Source of the DNA: JBDKUD01 sp050943315 | Lineage (GTDB): Bacteria; Bacillota; Syntrophomonadia; Syntrophomonadales; Syntrophomonadaceae | Direction of reading: 5' to 3' | DNA: 19,387 bases | Assembly: GCA_050943315.1 (NCBI GenBank) | Contig: JBMNOY010000045.1 | Span: 1-19,387, forward strand | Part shown: piece by piece, positions 8,072-15,045 of the stretch | How positions within the stretch are numbered: position 1 is the stretch's first letter | Layout of the letters: the number at the start of each line of letters is the position of its first letter | Notes under the pieces: model-generated | Seen by the model: the letters and a program-made list of their open reading frames with translations, nothing else | What the model was told of the DNA's origin: nothing | Databases searched by the model: none | Made by a program: the position numbers and the translations under genes

Positions 8072-8102
8072 TAAAAAAACCTCTTTGTCTAAAGCAAAGA
8101 GG
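8072..8102 (-). terminator. S-box expression-platform terminator
   Basis: Read on the minus strand, CCTCTTTG and CAAAGAGG form an eight-pair stem with a seven-base loop, followed by seven T residues. It lies between the SAM aptamer and metN, as expected for a terminator formed when S-adenosylmethionine is bound. Confidence 0.9.
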
Positions 8103-8122
8103 CAAGATGACGTATTCTCGCA

Positions 8123-8224
8123 CTTATCTGCCAGACATAAAATCTGCAGGAATTAGCACCGTACTATGTTATATAGCCGGTTGCCGGGCATCATTGGGCC
8201 AGTCCCTCAGCCACTCTAGATAAG
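8123..8224 (-). promoter_or_regulatory. SAM-I (S-box) riboswitch aptamer
   Basis: On the minus strand the element runs CTTATCTAGAGTGGCTGAGGGA, CTGGCCC, ATGATGCCCGGCAACC, GGTGCTAATTCC (conserved blocks listed separately) and closes with AGATAAG. The first and last seven bases pair as helix P1. The family senses S-adenosylmethionine and turns off methionine-related genes. Together with the following terminator it controls metN-metI-metQ. Confidence 0.96.
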
Positions 8225-8253
8225 GATAGTCGAAAGTTTTACATGCTGAAATA

Positions 8254-8283
8254 ATATTAGCATAGGCATGATTTATGCGTCAA
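8254..8283 (-). promoter_or_regulatory. Promoter of the S-box/metNIQ unit
   Basis: On the minus strand TTGACG (8283-8278) and TAATAT (8259-8254) are separated by 18 bp. Predicted transcription starts near 8247, about 23 bp before the S-box aptamer. This is consistent in place and quality with a vegetative promoter. Confidence 0.6.
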
Positions 8284-8317
8284 TGAGGCTTAGACAATTT
8301 CTGCAGCAGAATAAATC

Positions 8318-8848
8318 TTATCTAACTTCCTTTTGTACAATTATCTTCTTTACCATATTATCCCTGACCTGAAATACTATAGAATCATCAGAACCATAGA
8401 CAGCATCAAAATTATCCGTGTCATTCTGTTGGCTTACCCGGGCAAAATTGTTTCCGTAAGCGGTAACAACTTTAGTAAATGGTTGATTAACGGTAATATG
8501 TCTAAATGTGGATACCTCGCTAGAATCAATGTGAATCTTAATTAAAATGTTTTCCTTTTTAGAAAAGGTAAATAAACAGCCCGAGTTTTCAGGTGCATAT
8601 ACGGTACTCATGCCCAGTGTTTTACCCTGAGGATAAAGCCTGGTAACTTCGGCAAAGCTTGAACTACCAACTTTCAATACTCCGCGAGCGGTGATTATAG
8701 AGAAATCATCTTCGGTTAGTTTTGCCTGCTGATCAGGGTATTTCATCACTAGCCGGCTGTGGCGGCTGGACATAAAAAAACCTGTTGCCACGGCCAACAG
8801 CAAAATAATCAAAACTACCATATACTCTTTTTTTTCAGTGGTTCGCAA
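8318..8848 (-). CDS. Unrecognised membrane-anchored protein
   Basis: I do not recognise this 176-residue protein. It begins with a few charged residues (MRTTEKKEY) and one hydrophobic segment (MVVLIILLLAVATGFF), then a soluble domain probably outside the membrane. That domain holds two stretches of similar style, VGSSSFAEVTRLYPQG and VNQPFTKVVTAYGNNF, each followed by beta-like segments. This suggests a duplicated small alpha-beta fold of the kind seen in exported small proteins, which is inference. The TTG at 8848 has GGGGG about ten bases upstream; an internal ATG at residue 10 is a weaker alternative because it would drop the positive residues before the membrane segment. It follows no operon partner closely: metN's promoter lies beyond its stop, and the radical SAM gene diverges upstream. 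Confidence 0.65.
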   Translation of the reverse strand: MRTTEKKEYMVVLIILLLAVATGFFMSSRHSRLVMKYPDQQAKLTEDDFSIITARGVLKVGSSSFAEVTRLYPQGKTLGMSTVYAPENSGCLFTFSKKENILIKIHIDSSEVSTFRHITVNQPFTKVVTAYGNNFARVSQQNDTDNFDAVYGSDDSIVFQVRDNMVKKIIVQKEVR

Positions 8849-9028
8849 TATTATTCAACCCCCATTAATTATTTCAACCGTAATCGGGTTAAACATAGTA
8901 TTTCTCGCAAAAAACTGTCGACAAGTCTCTTTAACTAAGTTTATAACAGCTGCATGATGCTTGCAAAGGTATATATTGCTCCCACCCTTATGTTATTATA
9001 CTTAGAGCAAGTACCTGGGAGGAAGTCA

Positions 9029-9973
9029 ATGCAAACAAACCCTGGATTAATGTTATGGGGACAAAAACGTTACCGCAGTCTAAATTATGATTTGCAGGAG
9101 TATTTCAAAGAGAAAGTAGTAAAAATATCTCTTGATGCCGGTTTTACCTGTCCGAACCGCGATGGGACACTCTCCGTGGGTGGCTGTGCCTTCTGCAGTG
9201 CGAGGGGTTCAGGGGATTTTGCCGGTATGCCGCAAATGAGTATTGCCCAGCAATTCAACCAGGGCAGGAGGCTTTTAAGTAGAAAGTGGCAGGCTCAAAA
9301 ATTCATTGCTTACTTCCAGGCCTTTACCAATACCTACGCTCCGGTGGAAAAACTCCGTTGGCTTTATGAATCAGCTCTGGCCCAGCCGGGAGTGGTGGGT
9401 CTGGCTATTGCTACCCGCCCGGACTGTCTGTCTGAAGAGGCCCTGGATTTATTGGAGGAACTTAATCAGCGAACCTTTCTATGGGTTGAACTGGGACTGC
9501 AAACTATTCACCAACGAACGGTCAAGCTTCTGAATATGCATTACGATTGCGATACCTTCAGCATGGCTTTAGACCGCCTAAAGCGGAGAAACATTGCCGT
9601 CTGTACCCACCTAATTCTCGGCTTGCCCGGGGAAAACAGGGAAGATATGATGAAGTCGGCCGAGTTTGTTGCCCGTCATACGGTCCAGGGATTAAAAATC
9701 CATGCTTTACACCTGATCCAAAATACTGCACTGGCGAGGATGTATGCAAAAGAGCCTTTTTCGTTAATGAATGAGTCTGAATACGTGAATCTGGTAGTGG
9801 ATATCCTGGAAATCCTTTCGCCCGAGGTAACTATACATCGGCTTACTGGCGATGGCCCCCGCAGTTTATTAATAGGTCCAGAATGGACCCTGCGCAAGCA
9901 CCATGTATTAAACAGTATAGATACGTGTCTTAAAAAACGCAACACCTGGCAGGGGAGACTTTATAAAGCTTAG
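9029..9973 (+). CDS. TIGR01212-type radical SAM protein (YtqA/YhcC-like)
   Basis: This is a 314-residue radical S-adenosylmethionine enzyme. The family is marked by an N-terminal GQKRYRSLNYDLQEYF segment and cluster cysteines spaced more widely than the common CX3CX2C: here C41, C53 and C56 in CPNRDGTLSVGGCAFC. FAYFQAFTNTYAPVEKLR-like, WVELGLQTIH and HLILGLPGE segments (read as IAYFQAFTNTYAP, WVELGLQTI, HLILGLPGE) follow in the order seen in this family. The substrate is not known to me. The ATG at 9029 is chosen because GGGAGG lies seven bases upstream; an ATG at 8954 is in frame but has no ribosome binding site. The gene stands alone, divergent from the unrecognised membrane protein. Confidence 0.9.
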   Translation: MQTNPGLMLWGQKRYRSLNYDLQEYFKEKVVKISLDAGFTCPNRDGTLSVGGCAFCSARGSGDFAGMPQMSIAQQFNQGRRLLSRKWQAQKFIAYFQAFTNTYAPVEKLRWLYESALAQPGVVGLAIATRPDCLSEEALDLLEELNQRTFLWVELGLQTIHQRTVKLLNMHYDCDTFSMALDRLKRRNIAVCTHLILGLPGENREDMMKSAEFVARHTVQGLKIHALHLIQNTALARMYAKEPFSLMNESEYVNLVVDILEILSPEVTIHRLTGDGPRSLLIGPEWTLRKHHVLNSIDTCLKKRNTWQGRLYKA

Positions 9974-10029
9974 GCACATATTAATCAACTGGTAGGACAC
10001 ATAATATTTTCATACTAAAATAAAATTCC

Positions 10030-10058
10030 TTGACACACCAGTGGCCATATACTATAAT
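10030..10058 (+). promoter_or_regulatory. Consensus promoter of tRNA-Leu
   Basis: A perfect -35 box TTGACA (10030-10035) and a perfect -10 box TATAAT (10053-10058) are separated by exactly 17 bp. The tRNA begins 31 bp after the -10 box. This is a full-consensus vegetative promoter, as often seen for stable RNA genes. Confidence 0.9.
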
Positions 10059-10088
10059 AATTCTTGCTGAGAGCAAAACCAAATAAAT

Positions 10089-10175
10089 GCGGGCGTGGCG
10101 GAATTGGCAGACGCGCTAGATTCAGGTTCTAGTGGGGGCAACTTCGTGAAGGTTCAAGTCCTTTCGCCCGCACCA
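10089..10175 (+). tRNA. tRNA-Leu, anticodon CAG
   Basis: The acceptor arms GCGGGCG and CGCCCGC pair perfectly, followed by A and an encoded CCA end (10173-10175). The anticodon stem CTAGA/TCTAG encloses the loop TTCAGGT, giving anticodon CAG, which reads CUG leucine codons. A long variable arm (GTGGGGGCAACTTCGTGA region) is typical of class II leucine tRNAs, and GGTTCAAGTCC forms the T arm. The gene stands alone with its own promoter and terminator. Confidence 0.97.
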
Positions 10176-10185
10176 TAGTAAAATC

Positions 10186-10208
10186 GGGAGGTTGAAGCCT
10201 CCCTTTAT
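10186..10208 (+). terminator. Terminator after tRNA-Leu
   Basis: GGGAGG (10186-10191) and CCTCCC (10198-10203) form a six-pair stem with a six-base loop, followed by TTTATTCATTT. It starts 10 bp after the tRNA. Confidence 0.8.
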
Positions 10209-10298
10209 TCATTTCTTACCGGCAGCACATTACCATTCTTATGGGCCCAACACAAATTCTAGCCATTTCTCATACCATAAAATAAACGAATCATAAGG

Positions 10299-11390
10299 AT
10301 GGGGATACTTTTGCTCAGGATTGCAACTGATTTAACTTCAGATACGGTGCGCCTCCACGCACCAACTACAACCCAGTTCGGAGTCAATATTTCTAATTTG
10401 GTGTGGCCTAACCGTGAGGTTCCCTGGCGGCCTGGTGCGGTTGTCCTTCTGCCGTTGGGCAGGTGGCGGGAGGCTGTCAGCGGATTGCCTTTAATCCATT
10501 TTCCCGCCAATGCCGCACCTTTACCAACAAAAACCGATGTGCTTCCCCGGATGATAAGACAAGAAATCATAAGGCTTCAGCCTACCGGCAGAGGTACCAA
10601 TAGTGAACCATTACCAGCACAGGTTTTTATTATAGGAAGTATTTCATCAAATGTGGTGCGGGCAGTACGCAATCTTGGCTTCACCACCAAAAGAATCAGA
10701 GGTAACAACAGTTTGGAAACTGCGGCTGAGGTTGCCCGGGAAATGGCCCGGGTCATACCTAATCCGTCTACTTTGCTTGTTCCGTATAACTCTGCTCTGG
10801 ACAGCCAACCTGTGGTAGGATTATCTGCTCATGCCGGGGCTCCAATTCTATTTGTTAATAACGATTCCGTTCCCAACGAAACCAGCAATACTTTAACGGC
10901 CATCGCTCCCTCGGCAGTCTACCTTACCGGGCGGGACTCACAGATTTCATCATCGGTTGCTAATCAAATAAAATCTTTTCTCCCCAAAACCCGTGTTATA
11001 CGCATAGGCGGGGAATCAATAACCGATTTTTCCATCAATCTGGCCCGTTTCAAGGATACGGTTAATAATTTTGGCTGGGGAAGAACAAAACCAGAAGGAG
11101 ATATATTTACTTTTGTATCCAGCGGTAATATCTATTACAGTATATTTGCGGCAACTTTGTCCCATTTGTCCACCCATGCACCGGAATTAATAATTCCCTC
11201 TGATAAACCTATACCAGACGAATTACGAGATTATCTAACTGACCTGAATCCACCGCTGGGTAGTCCGCCCCGTCCACCTTTCATGCGGGGATGGATAATC
11301 GGGGAGCGTAAAGATATTTCGGTCCAACAACAGATAGAACTGGAAAGGTTGTTAATGAAGGAATACGGTGATTGGCCCCCAAAAAAGTAG
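10299..11390 (+). CDS. Cell wall-binding repeat 2 (CWB2) protein without visible signal peptide
   Basis: The 363-residue protein contains CWB2-type repeats, the modules that anchor clostridial surface proteins to wall polymers. One clear copy runs from about residue 108 (VFIIGSISSNVVRAVRNLGF, then KRIRGNNSLETAAEVA) to 210. It includes LVPYNSALDSQPVVGLSAHA, PILFVNN and the next copy's VYLTGRDSQISSSVANQIKSFLP and IRIGGESITDFSINLA. The first 90 residues (VVLLPLGRWREAVSGLPLIHFPANA) look like a degenerate further copy. No signal peptide or lipobox is seen at the N-terminus, which is unexpected for a wall protein. The ATG at 10299 has AAGG abutting it; a TTG at 10311 with AAGGATGGGG upstream may be the true start, and neither gives a leader. 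No operon partner is present. A terminator follows. Confidence 0.85.
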   Translation: MGILLLRIATDLTSDTVRLHAPTTTQFGVNISNLVWPNREVPWRPGAVVLLPLGRWREAVSGLPLIHFPANAAPLPTKTDVLPRMIRQEIIRLQPTGRGTNSEPLPAQVFIIGSISSNVVRAVRNLGFTTKRIRGNNSLETAAEVAREMARVIPNPSTLLVPYNSALDSQPVVGLSAHAGAPILFVNNDSVPNETSNTLTAIAPSAVYLTGRDSQISSSVANQIKSFLPKTRVIRIGGESITDFSINLARFKDTVNNFGWGRTKPEGDIFTFVSSGNIYYSIFAATLSHLSTHAPELIIPSDKPIPDELRDYLTDLNPPLGSPPRPPFMRGWIIGERKDISVQQQIELERLLMKEYGDWPPKK

Positions 11391-11404
11391 AGCATCCAGA
11401 TTAA

Positions 11405-11440
11405 GAGGGAGTGGTCTTTTCTAAACCACTCTCCTCATTT
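11405..11440. terminator. Probable terminator between converging genes
   Basis: GAGG plus GAGTGGT (11405-11415) pairs with ACCACTC and CCTC (11425-11436) with one bulged T, giving an 11-pair stem. It lies between the CWB2 stop at 11390 and the MerR stop at 11455. The flanks hold no strong U-tract on either strand (ATTTAC on the right), so efficiency is uncertain. Confidence 0.5.
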
Positions 11441-11454
11441 ACATAACATTAGGA

Positions 11455-11949
11455 TTATTTTCCTCTTAATTTGGACAACCAGGATTTACTTCTTTCTTGC
11501 TCACTGCGCCATAAGGCAATGAATTCGTCTATTTTACTGTGGGTCTCCTGCTGTTTCTTATCAATTCTTTTTTCCAGGTCTTGAATACGCTTTTCCAGCT
11601 GGGCATTTTGCTGCAGGAGTTCATCGTTTTGTTCAACGATTCGTTTGGCTACGGCTACAATTTCGGTCAGGTTTTGGCTAGTGACCGGCGAGGAAGCAGG
11701 CAGACCTGAATCTTGTTTTGTTTCCATATTCTCCAGAGCCATTCTGATGGCGGTGGTATTTAGACCTTTTTCATTTTTTAGCTTTAGAATCAACTTAAGA
11801 GTATCTATATCAGATTCTGAATAGAGCCGGTCACCCCGTTCATCACGGCTGATTTTTAATTTAAGGGTATGTTCCAGATAACGCAGGGTGTACTGTTCTA
11901 TTCCCAGCATTTCTGCTACCTCACCAATTTTATAAAACACCTTATCCAT
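11455..11949 (-). CDS. MerR-type DNA-binding protein with coiled-coil tail
   Basis: The 164-residue protein has an N-terminal MerR winged-helix domain: FYKIGEVAEMLGIEQYTLRYLE is the helix-turn-helix (quoted as FYKIGEVAEML and GIEQYTLRYLE), then the wing DERGDRLYSESDIDTLKLI. After a short linker (about 70-85) a long glutamine- and glutamate-rich coiled coil follows, from about residue 90 to 140 (VEQNDELLQQNAQLEKRIQDL), with no effector-binding domain. This layout resembles RacA-like or structural MerR proteins more than metal or drug sensors, and the target is unknown. The ATG at 11949 follows AAAGGGGGAAAAGG at good spacing; upstream in-frame starts lack a site. The upstream intergenic DNA carries repeated GTTAAC/GTTACAAT-like elements that may be operators. 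Confidence 0.85.
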   Translation of the reverse strand: MDKVFYKIGEVAEMLGIEQYTLRYLEHTLKLKISRDERGDRLYSESDIDTLKLILKLKNEKGLNTTAIRMALENMETKQDSGLPASSPVTSQNLTEIVAVAKRIVEQNDELLQQNAQLEKRIQDLEKRIDKKQQETHSKIDEFIALWRSEQERSKSWLSKLRGK

Positions 11950-12010
11950 GATTGTAACCTTTTCCCCCTTTACTTCATAAGTTATTATCAGGTAAGTCAA
12001 TAGAGTTAAA

Positions 12011-12021
12011 AGTTACAATTA
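12011..12021. repeat. Inverted degenerate copy of the 12-bp repeat
   Basis: AGTTACAATTA differs by one missing A from the reverse complement of the tandem unit at 12085-12108. It lies about 60 bp upstream of the MerR start. A related GGTTACAATCAT straddles the MerR start codon on the minus strand. A shared operator is possible but not shown. Confidence 0.35.
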
Positions 12022-12084
12022 CTGGAGCTCGATACTTACTAAGATCTTCTCAGGTGTCCTTCAGGAAATGTACATTTCTCAACC

Positions 12085-12108
12085 TAATTGTTAACTTAAT
12101 TGTTAACT
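12085..12108. repeat. Perfect tandem 12-bp repeat, two copies
   Basis: TAATTGTTAACT occurs twice head to tail (12085-12096 and 12097-12108), followed by a poorer third half TTATTGTAC. Each unit contains the palindrome GTTAAC. Spacing of 12 bp places the copies roughly one helical turn apart, as in cooperative operators. The repeat lies upstream of the MerR gene (minus) and overlaps a possible plus-strand promoter. Confidence 0.6.
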
Positions 12109-12120
12109 TTATTGTACGCC

Positions 12121-12190
12121 TAAACTATCCCCTTCTTTCTTGCTCATATTGTTTGAGCAGAGCCGCCTTAATAGGGCGGCTATTTTATTT
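12121..12190 (+). ncRNA. Candidate small RNA ending in an orphan terminator
   Basis: A plus-strand intrinsic terminator, AGCCGCC (12161-12167) / GGCGGCT (12175-12181) followed by ATTTTATTT, has no plus-strand gene in front of it. Directly upstream is another inverted repeat TGCTCA (12141-12146) / TGAGCA (12154-12159). A possible promoter, TTGTTA (12088-12093), 16 bp, TATTGT (12110-12115), would start a transcript of about 70 nucleotides with both hairpins. No open reading frame of note lies within. The promoter is weak and the RNA is a prediction only; the hairpin could also be a leftover terminator. Confidence 0.4.
12161..12190 (+). terminator. Orphan intrinsic terminator, plus strand
   Basis: A seven-pair GC-rich stem with a seven-base loop is followed by ATTTTATTT. 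On the minus strand the hairpin is followed by CTCTGCTC, which is not U-rich, so it does not serve the methyltransferase gene that ends at 12290. Confidence 0.75.
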
Positions 12191-12289
12191 GTATGAAGGG
12201 TTGAGGTTATACTTAATGTTATGAATTATTATCAGGTAAAATGAATAAAACGACAAAACAGGGGGTATTTATTGGAAGGCTTTACTTTG

Positions 12290-13135
12290 CTAGTCAACTT
12301 TCCATATCATCATGCCGACAGTAGATGTGATATTGTGTTCTATTATACCCTGGTAGGAACGCTCGGTGAGAAAGTTATGTACATATTCAATAACCTCAGG
12401 TGTTAATTTTATTTCCTGGGAAAGGTTATTTAATATCTGTTGTTTTAACAGATCAGTTTCCTCTTTTTGTTTTGTGATTGAGGTTTTGTAGGTTATCTCA
12501 GGTTTATAGCCTAAGGAGTAAATAATATTAAAAGGGAATATAATATCATTAAAATGCTCCCGGTAAGGTTTACCGACCAATGTTAGCCATAGGGAATCTA
12601 ATAATTCAAACTGCTTGATACCCGCGAATCCACTTAAATAGCACCATTTACGCGAACATGATATCATTTTGCGCAGAGTAGCCAGGCTATTTATTGCTGG
12701 TGACATAGAGGCAAATACTAAATCAAATGAATTGATCCAGCCATTACTTATGATATCAATATCTTCCCATAAAGCTTCTATAGTAGTCACAAAACTACTG
12801 CTTTTAGCGGGCAGCTTATCCTTGAGCAAAGCTAACATTTTATCCGCCGGGTCAACAGCGACTACAAAAATACCTTGGCTGGCCATAGGTATGGTAAATA
12901 ACCCTGGCCCGCAGCCAATATCGAGTACCCTGACACCTGCTTGTAAAATACCCTTTTTATTGAGAAGTTCTAATACCTCGCTGGTCCTATTATCACCGCT
13001 GTGGTTGGTGAAATTACTAGCCCGGGCGTTCCAGTATTTAGCCTGGTCGTCTTTATTATAAATAACATATGAATTTTCCCGGCGAAATTTATCCCAGGCA
13101 TGTTCCCAAAATTCGGGTGATAATATATTACTCAA
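12290..13135 (-). CDS. Class I SAM-dependent methyltransferase
   Basis: The 281-residue protein has a Rossmann-type methyltransferase core with motif I VLDIGCGPGLFTIPMA (about residues 70-85), the acidic residue after beta-2 in VVAVDPADKML, and the later FDLVFASMSPA segment. An N-terminal part of about 60 residues (FWEHAWDKF, KYWNARASNF) is typical of small-molecule methyltransferases in clostridia. The substrate cannot be read from the sequence. The start is taken as TTG at 13135 because GGGAGG lies seven bases upstream; the TTG at 13150 overlaps that site. It follows the membrane-protein gene by 45 bp on the same strand, so the two are probably cotranscribed. No terminator with a U-tract is evident after its stop. 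Confidence 0.85.
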   Translation of the reverse strand: MSNILSPEFWEHAWDKFRRENSYVIYNKDDQAKYWNARASNFTNHSGDNRTSEVLELLNKKGILQAGVRVLDIGCGPGLFTIPMASQGIFVVAVDPADKMLALLKDKLPAKSSSFVTTIEALWEDIDIISNGWINSFDLVFASMSPAINSLATLRKMISCSRKWCYLSGFAGIKQFELLDSLWLTLVGKPYREHFNDIIFPFNIIYSLGYKPEITYKTSITKQKEETDLLKQQILNNLSQEIKLTPEVIEYVHNFLTERSYQGIIEHNITSTVGMMIWKVD

Positions 13136-13180
13136 GTTATTACCTCCCAATGTTTATCAGCCCAATTATAAGCAGCTAAT

Positions 13181-14119
13181 TTAAAACTCTGTAGCTTTGC
13201 TGGATATTATTTGTTTTTCTAAATGATGACCCAAGAAAGTTACAACAATTCCAATGATGCCATAGAGTACGCCGACAGCTGAGTTTATAACCACCAAATC
13301 ATTCTTAAAAACAGTAGCTAGTATAGCCGGATCTATGGCTATGGCCAGCAATTCTGCTTGATAAGAAATGTTATTAACCATGATGTGTTCCAGCGGTCCG
13401 TTAAAAATAAATACCCCTATCACAGACAAGATTCCGGCTACTATCATACTATTGCCACACCATTTCAATGATGCATGCCGGTTACTGAAACGGTAGATTA
13501 TAAGAAAACTCAGTATTAACAAAACACAGGGAAGTGTTACCAGCCAATAGTAGTACTTTTGGATAATGCTGATAATACTCTGTACCCTTGCATTATCCTG
13601 TAAAAGTAGGGAACTACAATCGAGCTGGTCAGGTAATTTCAAGTTGTTCATTATTTGCCGTGATACTTGCGCAGCATTAGTATCGATATTATACAGGCTA
13701 ATCTTCTCCGGAAGTATCTTACTCAACTCAAGCTCAAGGTTCTTTGCCAATAATTGTTTGCGATCGGTAAGATTAACCGTAAGATTGGGCTTATCGTTAT
13801 GACCCTTGAGGTATCCAAGAATGTTGGTTACTATCCGGCTGACTTGATCTTCGGTCCAAGTGGGGGTAAAGCTTTTATCCAGTGCATTGTTTAATGCGTT
13901 ATTTATAGGTTCAGGAATTTCACCGGAAGTCTGTTTTTTAAGGTTCAATATAATGTTATTCTTGGGGAGCTCATATAATTTATGTTTCTCTACTTGTTTG
14001 GTGTAGTAATTGACATTTAGCAACGAATAATTGAGAGTAATATTAACTATTAATACCCATCCTATAACTACTGCAAAGAGAAAGAGTATTATCAGGAGGA
14101 AGGATTTAATAGTATCCAT
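13181..14119 (-). CDS. Uncharacterised membrane protein with four TM segments
   Basis: The protein is 312 residues. One membrane segment lies at the N-terminus (SFLLIILFLFAVVIGWVLIV). A domain of about 160 residues follows, probably extracytoplasmic, and three more segments lie near residues 197-218, 232-250 and 285-305. The outer domain has the pattern NYYTKQVEKHKLYELP, then TPTWTEDQVSRIVTNILGYL and VNLTDRKQ. I associate this pattern with a widespread uncharacterised family of bacterial membrane proteins, from memory and with modest confidence. The ATG at 14119 follows GGAGGTGG and is preferred over an upstream start at 14146. It is the first gene of a two-gene unit with the methyltransferase. 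Function unknown. Confidence 0.75.
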   Translation of the reverse strand: MDTIKSFLLIILFLFAVVIGWVLIVNITLNYSLLNVNYYTKQVEKHKLYELPKNNIILNLKKQTSGEIPEPINNALNNALDKSFTPTWTEDQVSRIVTNILGYLKGHNDKPNLTVNLTDRKQLLAKNLELELSKILPEKISLYNIDTNAAQVSRQIMNNLKLPDQLDCSSLLLQDNARVQSIISIIQKYYYWLVTLPCVLLILSFLIIYRFSNRHASLKWCGNSMIVAGILSVIGVFIFNGPLEHIMVNNISYQAELLAIAIDPAILATVFKNDLVVINSAVGVLYGIIGIVVTFLGHHLEKQIISSKATEF

Positions 14120-14287
14120 TACGACCACCTCCAAAGTAAACGGCATTCATACTTAGATATATTAGATATTTATACCCCATAATCCTGCAAGACAAAGTAA
14201 TTGAATTATAGCTAAGACTTTATTAACAAAACCTAAAAATGATAAAATAATGGCATATTTGAGCAATTATAAAGGAGGAGAAAGGTT

Positions 14288-14836
14288 ATGTCCAAATTCA
14301 AAATTGAAGCTGAGAATTCACTACTAATGATTATCGACTTGCAGGAAAGATTATTGAAAGCCATGAAGGATCGCGAAAAAGTAGTCAAAAACACTAATTT
14401 ATTGCTGGCTACGGCTTATGAATCGGACATTCCGGTGGTGGTAACAGAACAATATCCAAAGGGCCTGGGCAGTACTGTTGAGGAAATCAAAAGTAATCTG
14501 CGTGATTATGAGTATATGGAGAAAACCAGCTTTTCGGCATGGGTTGATGAAATGAAAGCCATTCTGAATAAACTGGGTAGGAAATCAGTAATATTAACTG
14601 GCAGTGAAACTCATGTATGCGTTTTCCAAACCGCCAGAGACCTTATCGAAGATGGCTACAATGTGCATTTGGTTAAAGATGCTGTATGCTCTCGCTTTGA
14701 CGAGAATTATGAAAATGGTCTTGACCTTATGAAAGAAGCAGGAGCGGTAATAACCAACACGGAAACAGTGGTATTTGATATTCTTAAAAAAGCAGGTACC
14801 CCACAATTCAAAGTTATATCACCACTCATAAAGTAG
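14288..14836 (+). CDS. Cysteine hydrolase, isochorismatase superfamily
   Basis: The 182-residue protein carries the catalytic triad of the isochorismatase-like cysteine hydrolases: D17 in MIIDLQERL, K79 in EKTSFSAW and C111 in GSETHVCV, with the conserved cis-peptide region just before the cysteine. Members hydrolyse amides or vinyl ethers, such as nicotinamide or isochorismate, but many, including the YcaC-like branch this resembles, have no settled substrate. Here the Glu/Thr/His before Cys (ETHVCV) matches the general family, and no nicotinamidase metal site (DxHxxxH) is seen. The ATG follows AAAGGAGGAGAAAGGTT. The gene stands alone between divergent minus-strand genes and the EF-G paralogue. 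Confidence 0.9.
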   Translation: MSKFKIEAENSLLMIIDLQERLLKAMKDREKVVKNTNLLLATAYESDIPVVVTEQYPKGLGSTVEEIKSNLRDYEYMEKTSFSAWVDEMKAILNKLGRKSVILTGSETHVCVFQTARDLIEDGYNVHLVKDAVCSRFDENYENGLDLMKEAGAVITNTETVVFDILKKAGTPQFKVISPLIK

Positions 14837-14908
14837 TTCATCAAAAATACTGCGGGATGTATGAATTGAGATATATCTTCATCCTGCCATTATTGCTATA
14901 ATCAAAAT

Positions 14909-14937
14909 TTGACAAAGGTTCAAAAAGCTAATATAAT
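14909..14937 (+). promoter_or_regulatory. Consensus promoter of the EF-G paralogue
   Basis: A perfect TTGACA (14909-14914) and a perfect TATAAT (14932-14937) are separated by 17 bp. Predicted transcription starts near 14944, leaving a leader of about 100 bases before the ATG at 15046. Confidence 0.88.
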
Positions 14938-14984
14938 CATCTTCTGGGTGTAAAAAATTAAACTAGATAAGAACACCTTAATTT

Positions 14985-15018
14985 TCGGCACTACGTTATG
15001 TAATGCCGATAATTTTTT
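14985..15018 (+). terminator. Terminator-like hairpin in the EF-G leader, likely attenuator
   Basis: TCGGCA (14985-14990) pairs with TGCCGA (15004-15009), extended inward by TAC/GTA across one mismatch, and is followed by TAATTTTTT. It stands between the consensus promoter and the start codon, 28 bp before the ATG and clear of the ribosome binding site. Such a position marks transcription attenuation and not the end of a previous gene. An upstream pair, GGTGT (14947-14951) and ACACC (14973-14977), could form a further leader hairpin. Confidence 0.7.
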
Positions 15019-15045
15019 CATATACCATTGAAGGAGCGGGACTGT

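Noticed and set aside
8972..9012. Inverted repeat TTGCTC...GAGCAA before the radical SAM gene
   Set aside because: The arms are only six bases with a long AT-rich spacer. Such pairs are common by chance and no promoter could be fixed relative to it.
12669..13061. Open plus-strand frame of 130 codons across the methyltransferase gene
   Set aside because: The minus strand encodes a clear SAM-binding motif there, and the plus frame has no ribosome binding site or known motif.
14288..14836. Nicotinamidase (PncA)
   Set aside because: The triad fits the superfamily, but the nicotinamidase metal-binding DxHxxxH motif is not seen, so only the broad family is called.
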